A stretch of 64,000 nt of DNA, from contig NW_020653993.1 in NCBI RefSeq assembly GCF_003589595.1, positions 6,308,427 to 6,372,426 on the forward strand, in the 5' to 3' direction. Origin of the DNA: Hyposmocoma kahamanoa (Eukaryota; Arthropoda; Insecta; Lepidoptera; Cosmopterigidae). Positions 23,269 through 36,027 of the stretch are shown here, in pieces. The notes under the pieces are model-generated. The model was not told the origin of the DNA. It saw only the letters and a list, made by a program, of their open reading frames with translations, and made no database searches. A program made the translations under genes and the position numbers. The stretch's first letter is position 1. The number at the start of each line of letters is the position of its first letter.

Positions 23269-26089
23269 TTATAGCTGTTCACTTCGACGTTCTTCTTTGT
23301 TCACTGTACTTATCACATATCTTATATGAATAGTATTTTGTCTATCAAAACAGCACTGTACTCGAGTTTCAGCAAAAAGTAACGTCAATATATCGTTATT
23401 TTTATTATCATTAATCAATAAATGCTTTGAAGTACTTAATACTACAAAACAAGTCATGGTAGGAACATACGCTATTTATTTTACGATGGACACATTTTGT
23501 GTAATGCTTCCTTAGTCGCCCTTGTATTATTCATTAGTCATCTTTTTAAACAAGTTGTTACACAATCGAAAATAAAGACGATTTTTCAATGTCACCCAAC
23601 AAAAATAGCGCATATTTTTAAAATTTGTCATACATTTGTACAAGTGCGTTGTTTTGCTCTAGTTTCATTTGCAAGTTTAACGATTGGGCATATCGGTTAA
23701 GCAATTTGAGCTTTATGAATAAGCTATAAGAGAACCCCGATAAACATTTATTAAATTGGGTCTGGTTATTATCTGCGGAGTTATCGTTACTTCCGTACGC
23801 GTGTTCAGGGGAGTGTTCTTACTGTTACTCTGATGCACTTGTGGTGAGAAAACTCCCTAATTCGACGCCATTATCTTGGGTACATTGTATTTGTAACTAT
23901 GACCCGAAGTTATGTACAGATTTTGTAAAGTTAAGTCATCATCAGACTACGAAGGTATTGATATCATATATTTTTTAGAATTTGACAATTACGATTTGAC
24001 ACTTGGTAATTAACGAATTCATTATAATAATTGACATAATTTTTCTTTCGTTCACAATTGCAATTGAAAGTTAATTTGAACGGATGAGGTATAAGGTTAA
24101 TATTCGGTTAAGGTTACAGGGAACCATTGTATTATATAACTTATCGGACGTCTTATTTTAATCTAATGCATATCTATAATAAATCTAAAAAAACACATTA
24201 AACCGTAGTTTAAATATAAGGTTAATATTTCAAGTAACGTGTTACCGGATATAAGAGTTTCTTAATTATTCGCTTATTTCCTTACAACTGATATCTCCGA
24301 AGGTTGGACTTTAAAAAAGAGAACTGTTTTCGTTAATAATATTTAAAGAAACGTATTTTAAACTTCGCAATGCAATTCTTAATTTTTTTAAATTACTAAA
24401 TATTATTTTTTGACCTTGGCATTTAAAATCTTATGAAGTTTAAAAATAATTATTTAAGCTGTTTTTTACGTAATATGCGAATGATTTTATATTAGAAAAA
24501 TGCAAATTCTGGCTCGCTTTAAAATATGTTTATAATACATGTTTGAAAAGCTAACCTTTCTTGTCTTTTAAGCACTTGCCTAGAAAAGAGATGTATAAGA
24601 GTGTATATGTACCATTCTCACACACATTAACTTTCCATCCGGTGAAATTGTGGACAAACGGAAACCTATCAAAATCAGAAATAGTTATGAAAAGAAACAT
24701 TGTAGTTCGACTCTAGATGTAGTGATTTCTCAATGAAAACATCACAATTCAAATTCTTATTCAACTTGAGGCGACACTCTTGTCATCGTAACGTTCTTCA
24801 TATTTGTGATCTAGGGTCTTTCTCTTTGATTGTATAAACCAATATTTCTCTTTCATCTTTATGTAAGTATTTTTTGCAGCTATAATAGATAATATATTCC
24901 TCGCTTTTCTTTATGATGCTTTTGATAATGTTATCTATCCTACAAAACGTCTAATATAATCACTGCTGCTTGATCTTCTGTGTATTAGCGTCTAAACTTC
25001 TTTATGTGTGTGAATATTTCTCAGTTTATTTTGTACCTCAATTCCAATTTATCTTCTATATATTTCGGAGTATAAAGTTGTGGTGTTCCACAAGGTACAA
25101 TATTATGCCTTCTTTTGTTTTCTACGCTGTTTACATTTTATTGCACCTAATGAGATGCGGTTCCAAACTGAACCAATCTATTACACAACATGTACAAATA
25201 ATCAATCATTACAAAATCTCAACTCAGAGTTGAATGGCGACCCCGTGAGGTGAAATATGCTAACTTGTTTTACAACTTTTATATCTGCATATACTTAAAC
25301 ACGTTTAAAGTATGCAAGTTTTAGATTATCATACTGCTTGTAATTTAATGCTCCATTAAATAATCTTAAAATTCAAAATAGATATTAAGATGTTGTAATT
25401 TTTTTAGTTATTTCTCAATTTAACAAAAAGCTTTTGAATAATGAAAATTTTAACGTGCAAATGTTAAAATATTTTCATTATACTAAGTCATTCACAAATA
25501 TTACTGTTACATTTTTGTAGAGAGTTAAGGAACATTTTAGTTAATTTAGTTAAAAAAAAACGTGGTGGATGAATATTAGTAGATACAGTATAGTATAACT
25601 ATGACTCTCTCTTTCTCTCTAATAGTGTATAGGTAATACAAAGATGACCCCTCACACATTATACATTGGCCTAATGTAATTCACCGTCTCTCAATAATAG
25701 CGAAGTTTCTCTAATGAAACGCGGAGGAATGTCCCTAGATTATTGCCAGTTTCCCATAGCTTTCGAGACGTTGAGTGTCACAATCTGTTACCTCAGTGTT
25801 CTAGTTTCTGAGCAAAGCGACGCTGTGCTTCGCATAATAATTTCGCACTACACTACCTAGCTCGAGTAATAAAAAAATAGTGGATGAAAAATTGGGCCAA
25901 GCTTATATAATATCCAAAAATATTTACGTGTGGGAAAAGTTAAGTTTACTAGTTAGAAAAGCAATACCAACAAAAATTTGGGACATAATATATTATGAAA
26001 TAGCAATATGATGTAAAGTTTTCGTAATGGTAACTTTTAATTTTACCTGTCGTCATAGTGCAACGTTTTCAACATATGAACGATTTGTA
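23269..26089. other. Long non-coding AT-rich region
   Basis: No exon or clear element. Open frames at 23497-23700 and 24970-25233 have no recognised similarity. Confidence 0.4.
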
Positions 26090-26300
26090 GCAGAGCTCCT
26101 TGTGAGAGAGTTCGTCCAGGGAAGTACTGCTGCCATACCTATTTCTGCCGCCAAGCAGTAATAATGTGAAATTACAGGCACATGGGACTTGTCAACTTAT
26201 GTCTCAGGGTGCAGTGGCGGTGTCCCTCAGATCTTTGTGATTTAAACAACCAGGCACATGACTTGTTCGTCCCGTTCGTCACTTAATAACATAAAAAAAC
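26090..26300 (+). repeat. Repeat A copy 8
   Basis: GAGCTCCTTGTGAGAGAGTT to CGTCCCGTTCGTCACTTAAT followed by an A-rich tail. Internally deleted; the small hairpin is disrupted. Confidence 0.85.
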
Positions 26301-26737
26301 AAAAATTAAAACATCTATTCAAATGACATGCAAACAATATTTAAAACGAGTTATTTTTGTTATCAAAGTGTAACATTATAAGCAAGTGTCACTCACAAGT
26401 TTTACACAATATCAAGTCTAGTTTTCCAGTCGAACGGCGACAAATAAAATCGCATAAGGCTAGCTTCAATTTCAATAACTGCATTCTTACTGCAGACATT
26501 ATGAAACTTTACGATATTTGCTATCAATCACAAAGTTATCTAATAATCTGTCTTTAAGAGTTGAATAACTCTGTTGTTTAATGGTTAGAATCAAATGTCA
26601 GATGTGTGCTGAAGATATTTTAGGGTAAGTATGAAGTGCACATCTGTCTAGGTAACATACGCAGAGGTGATAAACATCATGCAGTAGAGATTTTAACTGC
26701 ACGCGTCGGCTGCAGTCGATGTAGTGTAGAGTTTAGT
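26301..26737. other. Non-coding spacer
   Basis: Lies between two repeat A copies; no gene recognised. Confidence 0.4.
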
Positions 26738-27052
26738 AGCAATGGAGCTCCTTGTGAAAGAGTTCGTCCAGGAAAGTATTGTCACCTTGCCTATTTCTGC
26801 CGCCAAGCAGTAATGTGAGCATTACTGCGTTCCGGTTTAGAAGGGTAAGGGTGCTGATGTTGTTACAGGTACGTGGGACTTGTCAACTTATGTCTCAGAG
26901 TGACGGGCGCAGTGACAGCGCCCATAACATCTTTGCAATTTAAAGTTCTGAATGGCATTGCAACTATTATTAATAGACGAGAGAGAGATGGAGAGAGTGT
27001 CGCTTACCACCAGAACCACGACTTGTTCGGTCACTTGGTATTATAAAAAAAG
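26738..27052 (+). repeat. Repeat A copy 9
   Basis: Full-length copy with 5' GAGCTCCTTGTGAAAGAGTT, hairpin GCAGTAATGTGAGCATTACT, a small AGAG-rich insertion near 26985, and tail CACTTGGTATTATAAAAAAA. Confidence 0.9.
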
Positions 27053-27941
27053 TCAACGTTTCATTTCAGACATTCTTAACATGATATATGATTATTTTTA
27101 TGTCTGAAACAACTTGTAATTTTTTCTTTAATAACAAAAGTAACGAAGGAAAGTACAGTGTTATTCTTGACGTGTATTTGACTGTTCATTAGATGCCGTG
27201 GTTTGGAATCGGCGCTTAAGTTCATTTTTGTTGTTCGAAAACAAAGTTTCCTAGTCGAACGTCGGCAGATTCGGCCGCACACATGCAGCACGCAATGGCA
27301 CGTATTATAAAGTACTGACAGTCACTTATGTTCATATATATTCTGTACTCATACTTAAGATCTTTTATCCCACGTCCGGAATCGCATTTGTGATGTAAAT
27401 GATACTTCCTAAGTATCACAATTGTCTAGATACATATAATAATCTATATTGACACCGGTAATATCTTAAGAAATTATATGTCCGACGAAATGCCAGGTGC
27501 TACACATGGATCACTGGGAGATTACGTTAAAAACTTAACATGTCTTCGAGGAGTTTTGTTAACGTATGCGGTTACCACATCTATATAATATAACAATAAC
27601 ATTTGAACCCGTTTCGGTTTGAACTTCAGGCACCTTAACCTATACTGTCACTTGAGCGTAGGTGGAAGTATGTCAGTGCATTCCATTTCGTCACACAGTA
27701 CGGACGCAAAGCGCAAGACCGTAGAAACCAATAGTATTTAGAAAGGAAAGACCAATCTATGAGGGTCACTATGACTATACTTAATCCTTGGTTTCGATAA
27801 GGATCATCCTATGGTATAGGGTTATATTCAGAAGATTGGCAGTCTGATTGTAGCTTTACCAAAAACTGGCTTGCAAAGCGTGTGAGAATTTTCGACATTT
27901 GTCTATTAGGTGTACTTTTATGACCAGATTTAGTAGCCTAT
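27053..27941. other. Non-coding region
   Basis: No gene recognised; minus-strand frames at 27076-27419 have no known similarity. Confidence 0.4.
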
Positions 27942-28006
27942 GGTATTATTACCGAGATAAGACATAGGTCTTATCTCGGTAATAATACCTGGTTATAGAA
28001 CCAGGT
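27942..28006. repeat. Twin hairpins with identical ATAG loops
   Basis: GGTATTATTACCGAGATAAG+AC (27942-27963) is perfectly complementary to 27968-27989 across the loop ATAG. An overlapping second hairpin, ACCTGGTT/AACCAGGT (27987-27994 and 27999-28006), also has an ATAG loop. Confidence 0.95.
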
Positions 28007-28544
28007 AAACGGTGTATTAAAAAAGAAATTACATAGAATATCACAATTTTAACGTTAAATTTCACATAGTGCGTAGAATAACAATTTGTAATACTTTTTG
28101 TAATAAACTAGCAAACAGTCATTAACCATTCATTCTATCCGTTCTGTAACTCATTCGTTCGGGTCATTCAACAATTATTACGGTGCTGAATGTCCGTAAA
28201 CAAAATTTATTTACGCAAAATATTGTTATTGTCTCTAAACTAAGTTGTTTAAAGTACTATTTTGCTTTTAAAATTAATATTTGAAAAAGCTACTTTCTAT
28301 GATTGTATCTTTTAACGTATGCAAGAATAACGATATAAAATATACTTGATATATTTTTTAAATACGTTAAAGGCAGAGCATTCGTTTTTTATTTTATTTT
28401 ATCTAATTAGAATTATGTACCTTTTCATATCTCAAAGTAATAAGAATCAAGCAATTTTTGAAGTCTATATTACATACGTTACTCCGATTCCAAAAAAAGT
28501 ACCTACTAACTACCTAACTAAAGCACTTGTATTTTAAATAAAAA
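28007..28544. other. Non-coding region
   Basis: AT-rich; no gene. Confidence 0.4.
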
Positions 28545-28758
28545 AATTAATAAATAATGCACACACTCATAGCCCCGCACTTGGGAGACCCTGTATCGCG
28601 AGTGCCATGACACACACATAGACAACCACAAACTACACAAAAACTCACGAGAGAAATAAATGTAGGCCAAATAAATATTCACTCTGGCCCGGGAATCGAA
28701 CCCGGGATCACTACGTGGCAACCCAGCGTGGTAACCGTTCGTCCACTGAGGCAATCAT
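28545..28758 (-). repeat. SINE-1 copy 2
   Basis: Minus-strand head with B box GGTTCGATTCCCGGGCC, body with ATTTATTTCTCTCGTGAG, tail GAGTGTGTGCATTATTTATT. Confidence 0.85.
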
Positions 28759-28769
28759 AATTTTTTTAC

Positions 28770-28876
28770 CACAAACACCCAGACCCGAGTCAATGTAGAA
28801 AAGTTAGTTCCTACATCGATCCGGCCGGGGATCGAACCCGGTACCTTGTGCAAGCCACACGACCACAGAGGGCGTC
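28770..28876 (-). repeat. SINE-2 copy 2 (5' part)
   Basis: Minus strand: GACGCCCTCTGTGGTCGTGT, B box GGTTCGATCCCCGGCCGG, then ACTCGGGTCTGGGTGTTTGT. Truncated after about 107 bp. Confidence 0.75.
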
Positions 28877-29529
28877 AAAAATTATTGTTTCACATTTCAT
28901 TTTATTTATGCAGTTAAAGTAAAAAGTAAGAAAAAGGTAGTGTTTTCTTGATTGTATATGTTTACATGGTATGTTTTTATTGCATCAAAAAGACAAAAGC
29001 ATCGAAATCCATTATTAACAGTTTTCTACTATCAGAGTATCGATGTAACGTTAATTAAATCTCCACACGGCACGACATAGACTTTTGCTTTCGCGGCCAA
29101 GTAGGTCGATACTTTCACGACAACTTGGCCGTTTTTTTACACTATTGTGTTTTTTACATTGCTATTAATTTATTTGTATTGTTAATGTAATTTATATTGT
29201 TATGCGAATTATTAATACTAATAACTCAAGGGGACTGCTAATCGTGATGCAAGACGGCGTGGTCGGGTATTTAGTACCTATTTGTACACCAGATGTGACG
29301 ACGAGAACCAAATAGCTGTTTTTGTAACTAATTTGTTTTTTACATTGACAAGCTGCAATTTATCAAAGCTACTCTAATTTCTAGTGATAACAAACAAAAC
29401 AACTAGATGGCGCTTATTAAACAGAAATTTACAGTGCCGGCTATTGCTATATTTTTTATTTTTAAGCGAATTAAAAAAAGAAGTACGTTCTCAATTCGAC
29501 TGTGTTCTTTTTTTTGTATGTGTGTTACG
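28877..29529. other. Non-coding region
   Basis: No gene. An AGATGGCGCT motif at 29404 recurs near 30017, 30269 and 46668. Confidence 0.4.
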
Positions 29530-29690
29530 CTACAACTCCGGCTATAACATTTGTAAACCGATTTTAATGATTCTTTCTTTTGTTAGAAAGAGGGTACCTC
29601 AATAATAGTCCCATTTAAATTTGAAGAAAATATTCCATCTCTTAGGGTGAGAAAACTAGGGGATGCATGACTTTTGAGGTCGGTTTAGTT
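29530..29690 (-). repeat. Repeat C copy 2 (partial)
   Basis: CTCCGGCTATAACATTTGTA, AACCGATTTTAATGATTCTT, GTTAGAAAGAGGGTACCTCA and TGACTTTTGAGGTCGGTTT match the complement of the 57374-57800 copy, with the middle deleted. Confidence 0.7.
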
Positions 29691-29714
29691 TAGTTTAGTA
29701 CTCTGTACTGTTTT

Positions 29715-30008
29715 GTTATCAAGCGTCGTGCACACGACGGTAAACTACACGCATGTCTATAACAGTTGCAGTGCCACTTAGAGCTTCAATTCGCAAAGAT
29801 CTGAGGGCCACTGCCACTGCGCCTGTCACCCTGAGTCATAAGTTAACAAGTCCCATGTGCCTGTAATTTCACCAGTACCCTTACCCTTCAAAACCGGAAC
29901 ACAGTAATGCTCATATTACTGCTTGGCGGCAGAAATCGGTAAAGTGAAGTACTGGAAAGTACTGCACTTTCCTGGACGAACTCTTTCACAAGGAGCTCTA
30001 CTGTTGTT
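29715..30008 (-). repeat. Repeat A copy 10
   Basis: Both hairpins are recognisable: GCAGTGCCACTTAGAGCTTC with AGATCTGAGGGCCACTGC, and CAGTAATGCTCATATTACTG. Ends GAACTCTTTCACAAGGAGCT. Confidence 0.85.
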
Positions 30009-30285
30009 TCGGATTAGCGCCATCTACCCATATTAGGAAGCTTTAATCTATGAATTAGTTTGTAACACACACTGCTGTCTATTGACACGCATGTCAAAGT
30101 TCAGAAATTAGATTTAGCTCATGTTCAATAATTGAATAACATTACAAAGAAAAAACTGACTTATATTTCATATTTGTGCGTTAGGAGAGCGTGCGGTATA
30201 TTAAACAGGAATTATTGATATCCACGACCACTTACATAATAATATATACTACTTCCAAGCTATTGATCAGCGCCATCTAGATAAA

Positions 30286-30501
30286 TTGATCCTTTTCAGA
30301 GCAGCGATCTATAGTATGGAGATTAGCAGTCATCTTGAGTTATTGGTCCATTTCTTCTTCGAAAATAGCGTTGTTGATATGGCACTTAAGACGTTCAATA
30401 AAATCCCAGACGCTATAGAAAATCCTATTCGAATGCAATTCAAGCATGTATTAAAACATATATTAATTGATAAGTGTTACTACAGCATAGAAGAATATTA
30501 A
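30286..30501 (+). pseudogene. LINE ORF2 C-terminal fragment
   Basis: The 71-residue frame contains ALKTFNKIPDAIENPIRMQF and KHVLKHILIDKCYYSIEEY before the stop. This matches the C-terminus of CR1/Jockey-like LINE proteins ('K.FN.LP..I......FK..LK..L....YYS..E'). No upstream RT is present. An upstream CTTTTCAG could mimic a splice acceptor, but the family match makes a host exon unlikely. Confidence 0.65.
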
Positions 30502-32254
30502 TATAATAATAATATCTTTAATAGCGCTTTTGCCGTACAATAATAATTACTACAGAGCAGCAAATACAAAATTTATGGGTGCGGATATAAAGTAACACAG
30601 AATATAAAAGAAGGCGTACCAAATTTAAGAAACTATGTCTCCTAAACTACTCAAAAGACTGTATCTTAAGGAGGCAGTGTTCAGTTAGGCGTAACAAATA
30701 TATGCCTTTACTTTAGAATCAAAACTGCAGTCAAAACCAGAATACAGTATAAACATAAGTGAGTCTGTTTAGAGGATGGAAAAAAATAAAGGAAGTCTAC
30801 GGTATTTAAATGACAGTTCCTTAAAATAGGTAAATGTTGACAGTTTATTATCCTAGGGCCATAAGATCTTGTTTTTACATTGTACCCTTTGAGGATGGAA
30901 AAAAATAAAAGAACACAAACACACACAAACAAAAATTCAACAAGAAGTGGCGGATTTCTTTAATGTCGTACCATAATCTATCGATAAGTCATTATCGACA
31001 TGCAAACATTTAATTAAAGTAGATCAATATTCCACTTGGAAATATTTTAGGTTATATGGGAATATCCGGGAATGTCACATGTAATCTAGTTACATTCAAA
31101 GTTATGTTAAAATTTGACTCTTCAAAGTAAAGCGAATAAATGAAGGTGGTCTTTGATTCAATGTTTATATTCGGCACCCCTATGATTTCCAACCATTCTT
31201 TTTTCTTTTTTGTTTAGTAGGTAAACTTGAAATAGTAAAAATAATAATAATAAAATAATAAAAACTTCGTAGTGAATTATTTTAATACAGAATATCGATA
31301 ATATGTAGGCTTCCAAGAACAACACTATCTCAAAATAATCGTTAACAACAATCATCAAAATATACAAACAAACAGGCAATCTGAAGAAACCAAAGCAAGA
31401 TTGGGCAAGATATATGAATAAACTACTTAAATATATCTAATTACATGAGATATTTGGGCTTTTGTGTGATTTATAGGCAGAAAAATAACACGTTCCTGTA
31501 CAATGTTACATTCGGTCGATGTTCGCTTTTTCAAACGCCACATCCCGTAATGCTGCAGCGACGAATTTTTATTAATACTTAATTGTTGTCACTGTCAATA
31601 TTTTTGTCCATTTTATTACAATACATGCGAATAATTCAATAAAATACTTGGAAAAACATTTGTTTTGACATTTGATGTACCTCCCTTTAGCAACCGTATC
31701 ATGTACCTCATGTACTGCGAAATGGACACGGTTGGCATTTAAGATGATGTTACGTATTTTTCCCGTGTTTGACACAGACCAATGTAATGCTATCTCTTTT
31801 GTCTTAAGACGGCACGCAAACAAAGACAATAAATTATTTATGTTTTCAACGTCGAAATGCATCGTATACATATAACGTCTGATTTATATGTATATGTCAA
31901 CATAACATGTCCTTTAGTTTCCATAGTCTAAAATTGTACCTATTATTATTTTTCTTTTTGTTTGACATTGCATTTTTTAAATTTAATTGGCTACGTATGC
32001 CATTTTGGCTTATAGCAGAGGTTCCATAAAATTATTATTCCCATCTATACTATGTAATAACGAATGAATAAATGATTTAATTGAATTGAAGCCTACATGT
32101 TGAAGAAGTTTCTCAGTCCTTGGAAAACAGTCCCCAACCGGTATTGCGCAGTTTATGGCCTAAATACCTTCTCAGCTGAGGGTCGTGTGATAGGTTGACG
32201 ATGTTCTCGTTGTTGTTTTTATTTTTTGTATGTGAAGATAAAAAAATATTATTG
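30502..32254. other. Non-coding region
   Basis: AT-rich. Minus-strand frames at 31158-31379 and 31572-31871 have no recognised similarity. Confidence 0.4.
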
Positions 32255-32430
32255 TTAATACAAAGACCGAACGACCGGATGCGAACCGACGTCTCCGAGC
32301 AAACCATGTCAGACGCTAACCAGCTAAGCCACGGAACGAACCACCGGACCTCACGAATTTTTCTATGTGCTTGTTGTCTGATCTTTGTATTTGATTTTCA
32401 ACGACTTTTTATGCGTATTTTTCACTCATT
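32255..32430 (-). repeat. SINE-3 copy 1 (tRNA-derived)
   Basis: Minus strand: CCGTGGCTTAGCTGGTTAGC (A-box region), GGTTCGCATCC (B box), then CGTTCGGTCTTTGTATTAAC. Flanking CACGAATTTTT...TTTTCAACGACTTTTT recurs beside the copy at 44990-45150. Confidence 0.7.
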
Positions 32431-32704
32431 TAGATACTTATACCTCTACCAGCCCTGACTAGAGATGTTCCTATTAACTGTAATTATACAGCCTTACTTA
32501 TAAATACTATTTAACTTTAAATAACGCTTCAAACAATGTTTAAAAAAAATTCTTACCTGTAAAAATTAATTAGTGCTAAATGATTGATTTATTTGTTGTT
32601 TAAATAGCTGTCAACGTAAACACCCTAGGAACCTTGTTTAACTCGCTAACTAACAAGATGGCTGACATTAATCAGCTGTTAGCAGGTTAGAAAACGTCAA
32701 TGAG

Positions 32705-32825
32705 TTATGCAGATTTCTTAGGTTTGCACGATTGTTACGAAACTGACGTTTTGGGCCCTTTACAGGTTCCATGGTCACGGTTAACTGAGGTGGTACAGTC
32801 TTCAACCAGTTATAGTCATAACAGT
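32705..32825 (-). repeat. Penelope tail fragment
   Basis: Contains GACGTTTTGGGCCCTTTACA and CATGGTCACGGTTAACTGAG, as in the 3' tail at 46940-47000. Confidence 0.75.
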
Positions 32826-32885
32826 TCTTAAGCAGATTTGTTTTGATTTTTATTGTGAGAAAATTTTTACTTCAATTGTGAAAAA

Positions 32886-33053
32886 ATGGAAAATATTCGG
32901 CATGATATAGCAGATTTGCGGTACTTTAGACGAAGGCACGCAAAGTACAAGAAACGATACGATCCATTGCTCTAGTTAGACGAACATGAATTTAGGAAAC
33001 GATATCGTTTTTCCAAAGACAATATTATGTTAAAGATAATAAATAGACAATGA
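32886..33053 (+). pseudogene. Harbinger transposase N-terminal fragment
   Basis: Fifty-six codons from ATG to TGA with one internal TAG. It reads LRYFRRRHAKYKKRYDPL, then after the stop DEHEFRKRYRFSKDNIMLKI. The '(E/D)..F..R(F/Y)R.SK......I' signature is the N-terminal region of HARBI1-like nucleases, ahead of the DDE domain, which is absent here. Identification is by motif only. Confidence 0.5.
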
Positions 33054-33369
33054 GTTTGTTAGTTCTTTTTTCTTTGATTCAATTTTTAGATTTTCGCGCC
33101 CAATGTTAAATGACAGCCGTCTGACAACATTTCTTCTGTTTTTTATTTTCTATAGCTATTTTTAACGGTTTAATCTTCTAATGTTGCCATGGCAATTATT
33201 TTTTCCTCATTAAACATTACTTAACTAAGCAGTGTTTGAATTTTTTTTTTTAGGTAATAGAAAGTTTAATAGTGCTTAAAATCTTAAATAATACTTAACT
33301 AAATATTGATTAAACGGATGTTTAGTTGTTTTTTGTTAGTAAGGCTATAATTTTTTTAAATTGATATTC

Positions 33370-33535
33370 AATAATTTTTTGTGAAATTACTTCACTAGTT
33401 TGTTATAATTATTAATACAAAGATTGAACACGTAGAAAAAATTCCTTCGATCCTTTGTATTAATCTGTATTAATCTAACTACTTCCTTTGTATTACAAAC
33501 TAGTGGAGTAATTTCACAAAAGATAATTGAATATC
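33370..33535. repeat. Repeat E copy 1, terminal inverted repeats
   Basis: Left: TGTGAAATTACTTCACTAGT and TTATTAATACAAAGATTGAA. Right: CTTTGTATTACAAACTAGTG and GAGTAATTTCACAAAA, its inverse. Related sequence lies at 35560-35715 and 41750-41800. Confidence 0.7.
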
Positions 33536-35091
33536 AATTCAATAAAAAAAAATTAGAAACAAAATATTACGAACTTGAATTTTTTTGGACGACTATTTTT
33601 TCTTTGTAGGAATTGGTCCTATAGGGATATCATTTAAGAAGGCGAATATGTTTTGAAATATTTTTAACGTGTAGGAAATTAGTTTTTAAGCACGTTAAGG
33701 TTTTGAAATTAATTCGTAAAGTTGTGTTAGTAGTTTTAATTTATTTTTATCATTGTTATTCTTAGTGTTTTGGATAAGCTCTGTGAACCCACTTGCAGTA
33801 TTGTATAAATAAATAAATAAGTCACGCAGGTGCTTTCAGCTAGGATATGGTATGGTAATGCTTGCCTTTCTATAATCAAAATAATTTCCTATACTGTATT
33901 ACTCGAAGAAAAGCAAAAGAAGTAGTGAAACTTGTTAATTACACATCTGATAGACATTCGTGACCCGGTTTTGATCGACTGCCGATATGATAGCACGCAA
34001 CGGTTACGTTACGTGTGAACAGAGATTGTGATTTCACTGTGCGCTGAGATTGAAGCGTGTGCGCAGGCCTTAGTAGGAAACGATTTGTTCAAATTGCAGT
34101 GGCATGCTTGTAGCATGTTTATTTTAATCTAGAGTGCAGCTACTTTTATGGTCTGTCTTTTTTGAAGATGAATTACATTTACAGGGTTGCCAGTTTTCAT
34201 AAAACTTTAAATAGTCAAGTAGTTGTTGTCGACAGTTTTATCGATAGATTGTGAAAGAATGTAACATTTTGTCAAAAATGTCTGAATTGTGAATGTTACG
34301 ACGTTCTAATGATTACTAATTCCGTTATTGCCTTCATTATTCCTATTTTGATAGTTGACCTGGTAGCATCGAAACAATTTTAATTCCTGTACATTTTAAT
34401 AAGTACAGGCGGATTTGATTTAAATTAAAATATATTAAATTAAAATGAAGCTTTGAAATATATCTTTTCTTTGTATTTTAATAGACAGTTCTAAATGCTG
34501 TGTATGGATTGGATCTGTGTCCAGCAGGTGGACCAATAATGGGCCGATGATTCAAATGATTCGGCTATTTATAGCATAAGCGTGATGTAATTCAGTCGAT
34601 AGTCGATAGAATATTTATCAATTGCAATCACTACCAGTTTGTTATCGGGCAACACTTTTGCGCAATTAAATCGACTCATCCGAAGAACAGAGTCCGATGT
34701 GATTATATAGCGAAAAGAGAATAAGGATGTTACAAGAATAATTTCGTTATTCAAACTAAAGCCTATGCTAAGGTGTTTTGATAATTTATATACCTTATTT
34801 CGTTTCGGAAATATAAAATTGAACAACGGTCGCTCTGACTTCCACAGCGAAGAAGGAACGAACGAAATGTACAATTTCCTGAGAACAAGTAGTCTTGCAC
34901 ATAGATCTTTGTTCTACGGATGAGTCGAAATATCAATTTACTCCTTCTTCAAAAAATATGAATTTTATATTTAGCGAGTGTAAAAAACAATGCCAGATCT
35001 GTTACATTTTAGTAGAAATGTATATACGTTGTAAATGGGTATGTAACGTTCTTACTAATGTGACCAAAAAAGATTTTAAAGATTCTTGTTT
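33536..35091. other. Non-coding region
   Basis: No gene recognised; a 101-codon minus-strand frame at 34569-34874 has no known similarity. Confidence 0.4.
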
Positions 35092-35335
35092 ACTTTACCT
35101 ATTTCTGCCGTAAAGCAGTAATGTGAGCATTACTGCTTTCCGATTTTGGAGGGTAAGGGTGCTGGTGAAATTAGACTAGTTAACATGGCACTTGTTAACT
35201 TATGGCAGTGGTAGAGCACCTCAGATCTTTGCGGTCTATAGCTGTGAGTGGCACTGCAACTGCTGTGGACAGGCGTGTCACTTACCACCAGGCACTCGCA
35301 TTGTTCGTTCCGTCACTCGGTGTCATAAAAAAGTT
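35092..35335 (+). repeat. Repeat A copy 11
   Basis: 5'-truncated: TTTACCTATTTCTGCCGTAA, hairpin GCAGTAATGTGAGCATTACT, CTCAGATCTTTGCGG, GAGTGGCACTGCAACTGCTG, then CGTTCCGTCACTCGGTGTCA and an A-rich tail. Confidence 0.85.
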
Positions 35336-35559
35336 TTATGTTTCCAAGTACTAAAAAACCAGAGAAAAAAATACTTTCAGTTCCTTAGACATTTTTACGA
35401 GCTTTAGTATTGCAACTATTAATAGGGTGTAGGGGTTCATGTTTTCACAATAATAATATTGAGCTCATCAATATTTATTGGGAAATTAAAAAGTAATATT
35501 AAGTTTTTACTGAATATCACAATATCAAATTTTACTACCATGATACTCATTTTTTTTAA

Positions 35560-35715
35560 ATTACTACACTAGTTTGTTATAATTATTATTAATACAAAGA
35601 TTCAAAAACAGTTTCTTCAGCATACTATAAGAAAAAATTTAAGGCGTTGGTTTGAATCCAGCTGGATCGATGGAATTTTCCTTAATGTTCGATCTTTGTA
35701 TTAATAATTATAAAT
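35560..35715. repeat. Repeat E copy 2
   Basis: AAATTACTACACTAGTTTGT at the left and ATCTTTGTATTAATAATTAT at the right, with an unrelated middle. Confidence 0.6.
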
Positions 35716-36027
35716 TCAATGTATTTTGTAAAAAAAATTAATCTAACTAAGTCTAAATTGATCCAATAAGTAACATAGTGGTTTGCTTTTACAAAGTAAT
35801 GGACATTCTAGTTCAAGATACATTTTGAGAAAACTCATTGGAATGGATGATTTACACAAATTAAGTATAAAAATAAAAGTATAAAGATGTCGTGGTATAT
35901 TTAATGTACCATTTGTCAACATTGAACTCGTAAAGCGTTACACTTCTACTTAACACTCAAATTCAAATCTTTATTTCGGAGGTAAGTAATTACACTTGAA
36001 ATCGTGATAGATACCCCCGAGAAGAAT
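35716..36027. other. Non-coding spacer
   Basis: No feature recognised. Confidence 0.4.

Larger units (their letters stand above)
32485..33352 (+). mobile_element. Harbinger-like DNA transposon remnant
   Basis: Approximate ends are the inverted ACAGCCTTACTTATAAA-type left terminus (near 32490) and TTGTTAGTAAGGCTATAA (near 33348). Between them lie a short transposase-like frame and an unrelated Penelope tail fragment. Termini and target duplication are not exact, so the limits are tentative. Confidence 0.45.

Noticed and set aside
30264..30300. CTTTTCAG before the 30286 frame as a host exon acceptor
   Set aside because: The frame's C-terminus matches a LINE protein ending, a better explanation.
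31572..31871. 99-codon minus-strand frame
   Set aside because: No similarity recognised and no supporting splice sites or neighbours.
34569..34874. 101-codon minus-strand frame
   Set aside because: No recognisable motif; AT-rich composition makes such frames common here.
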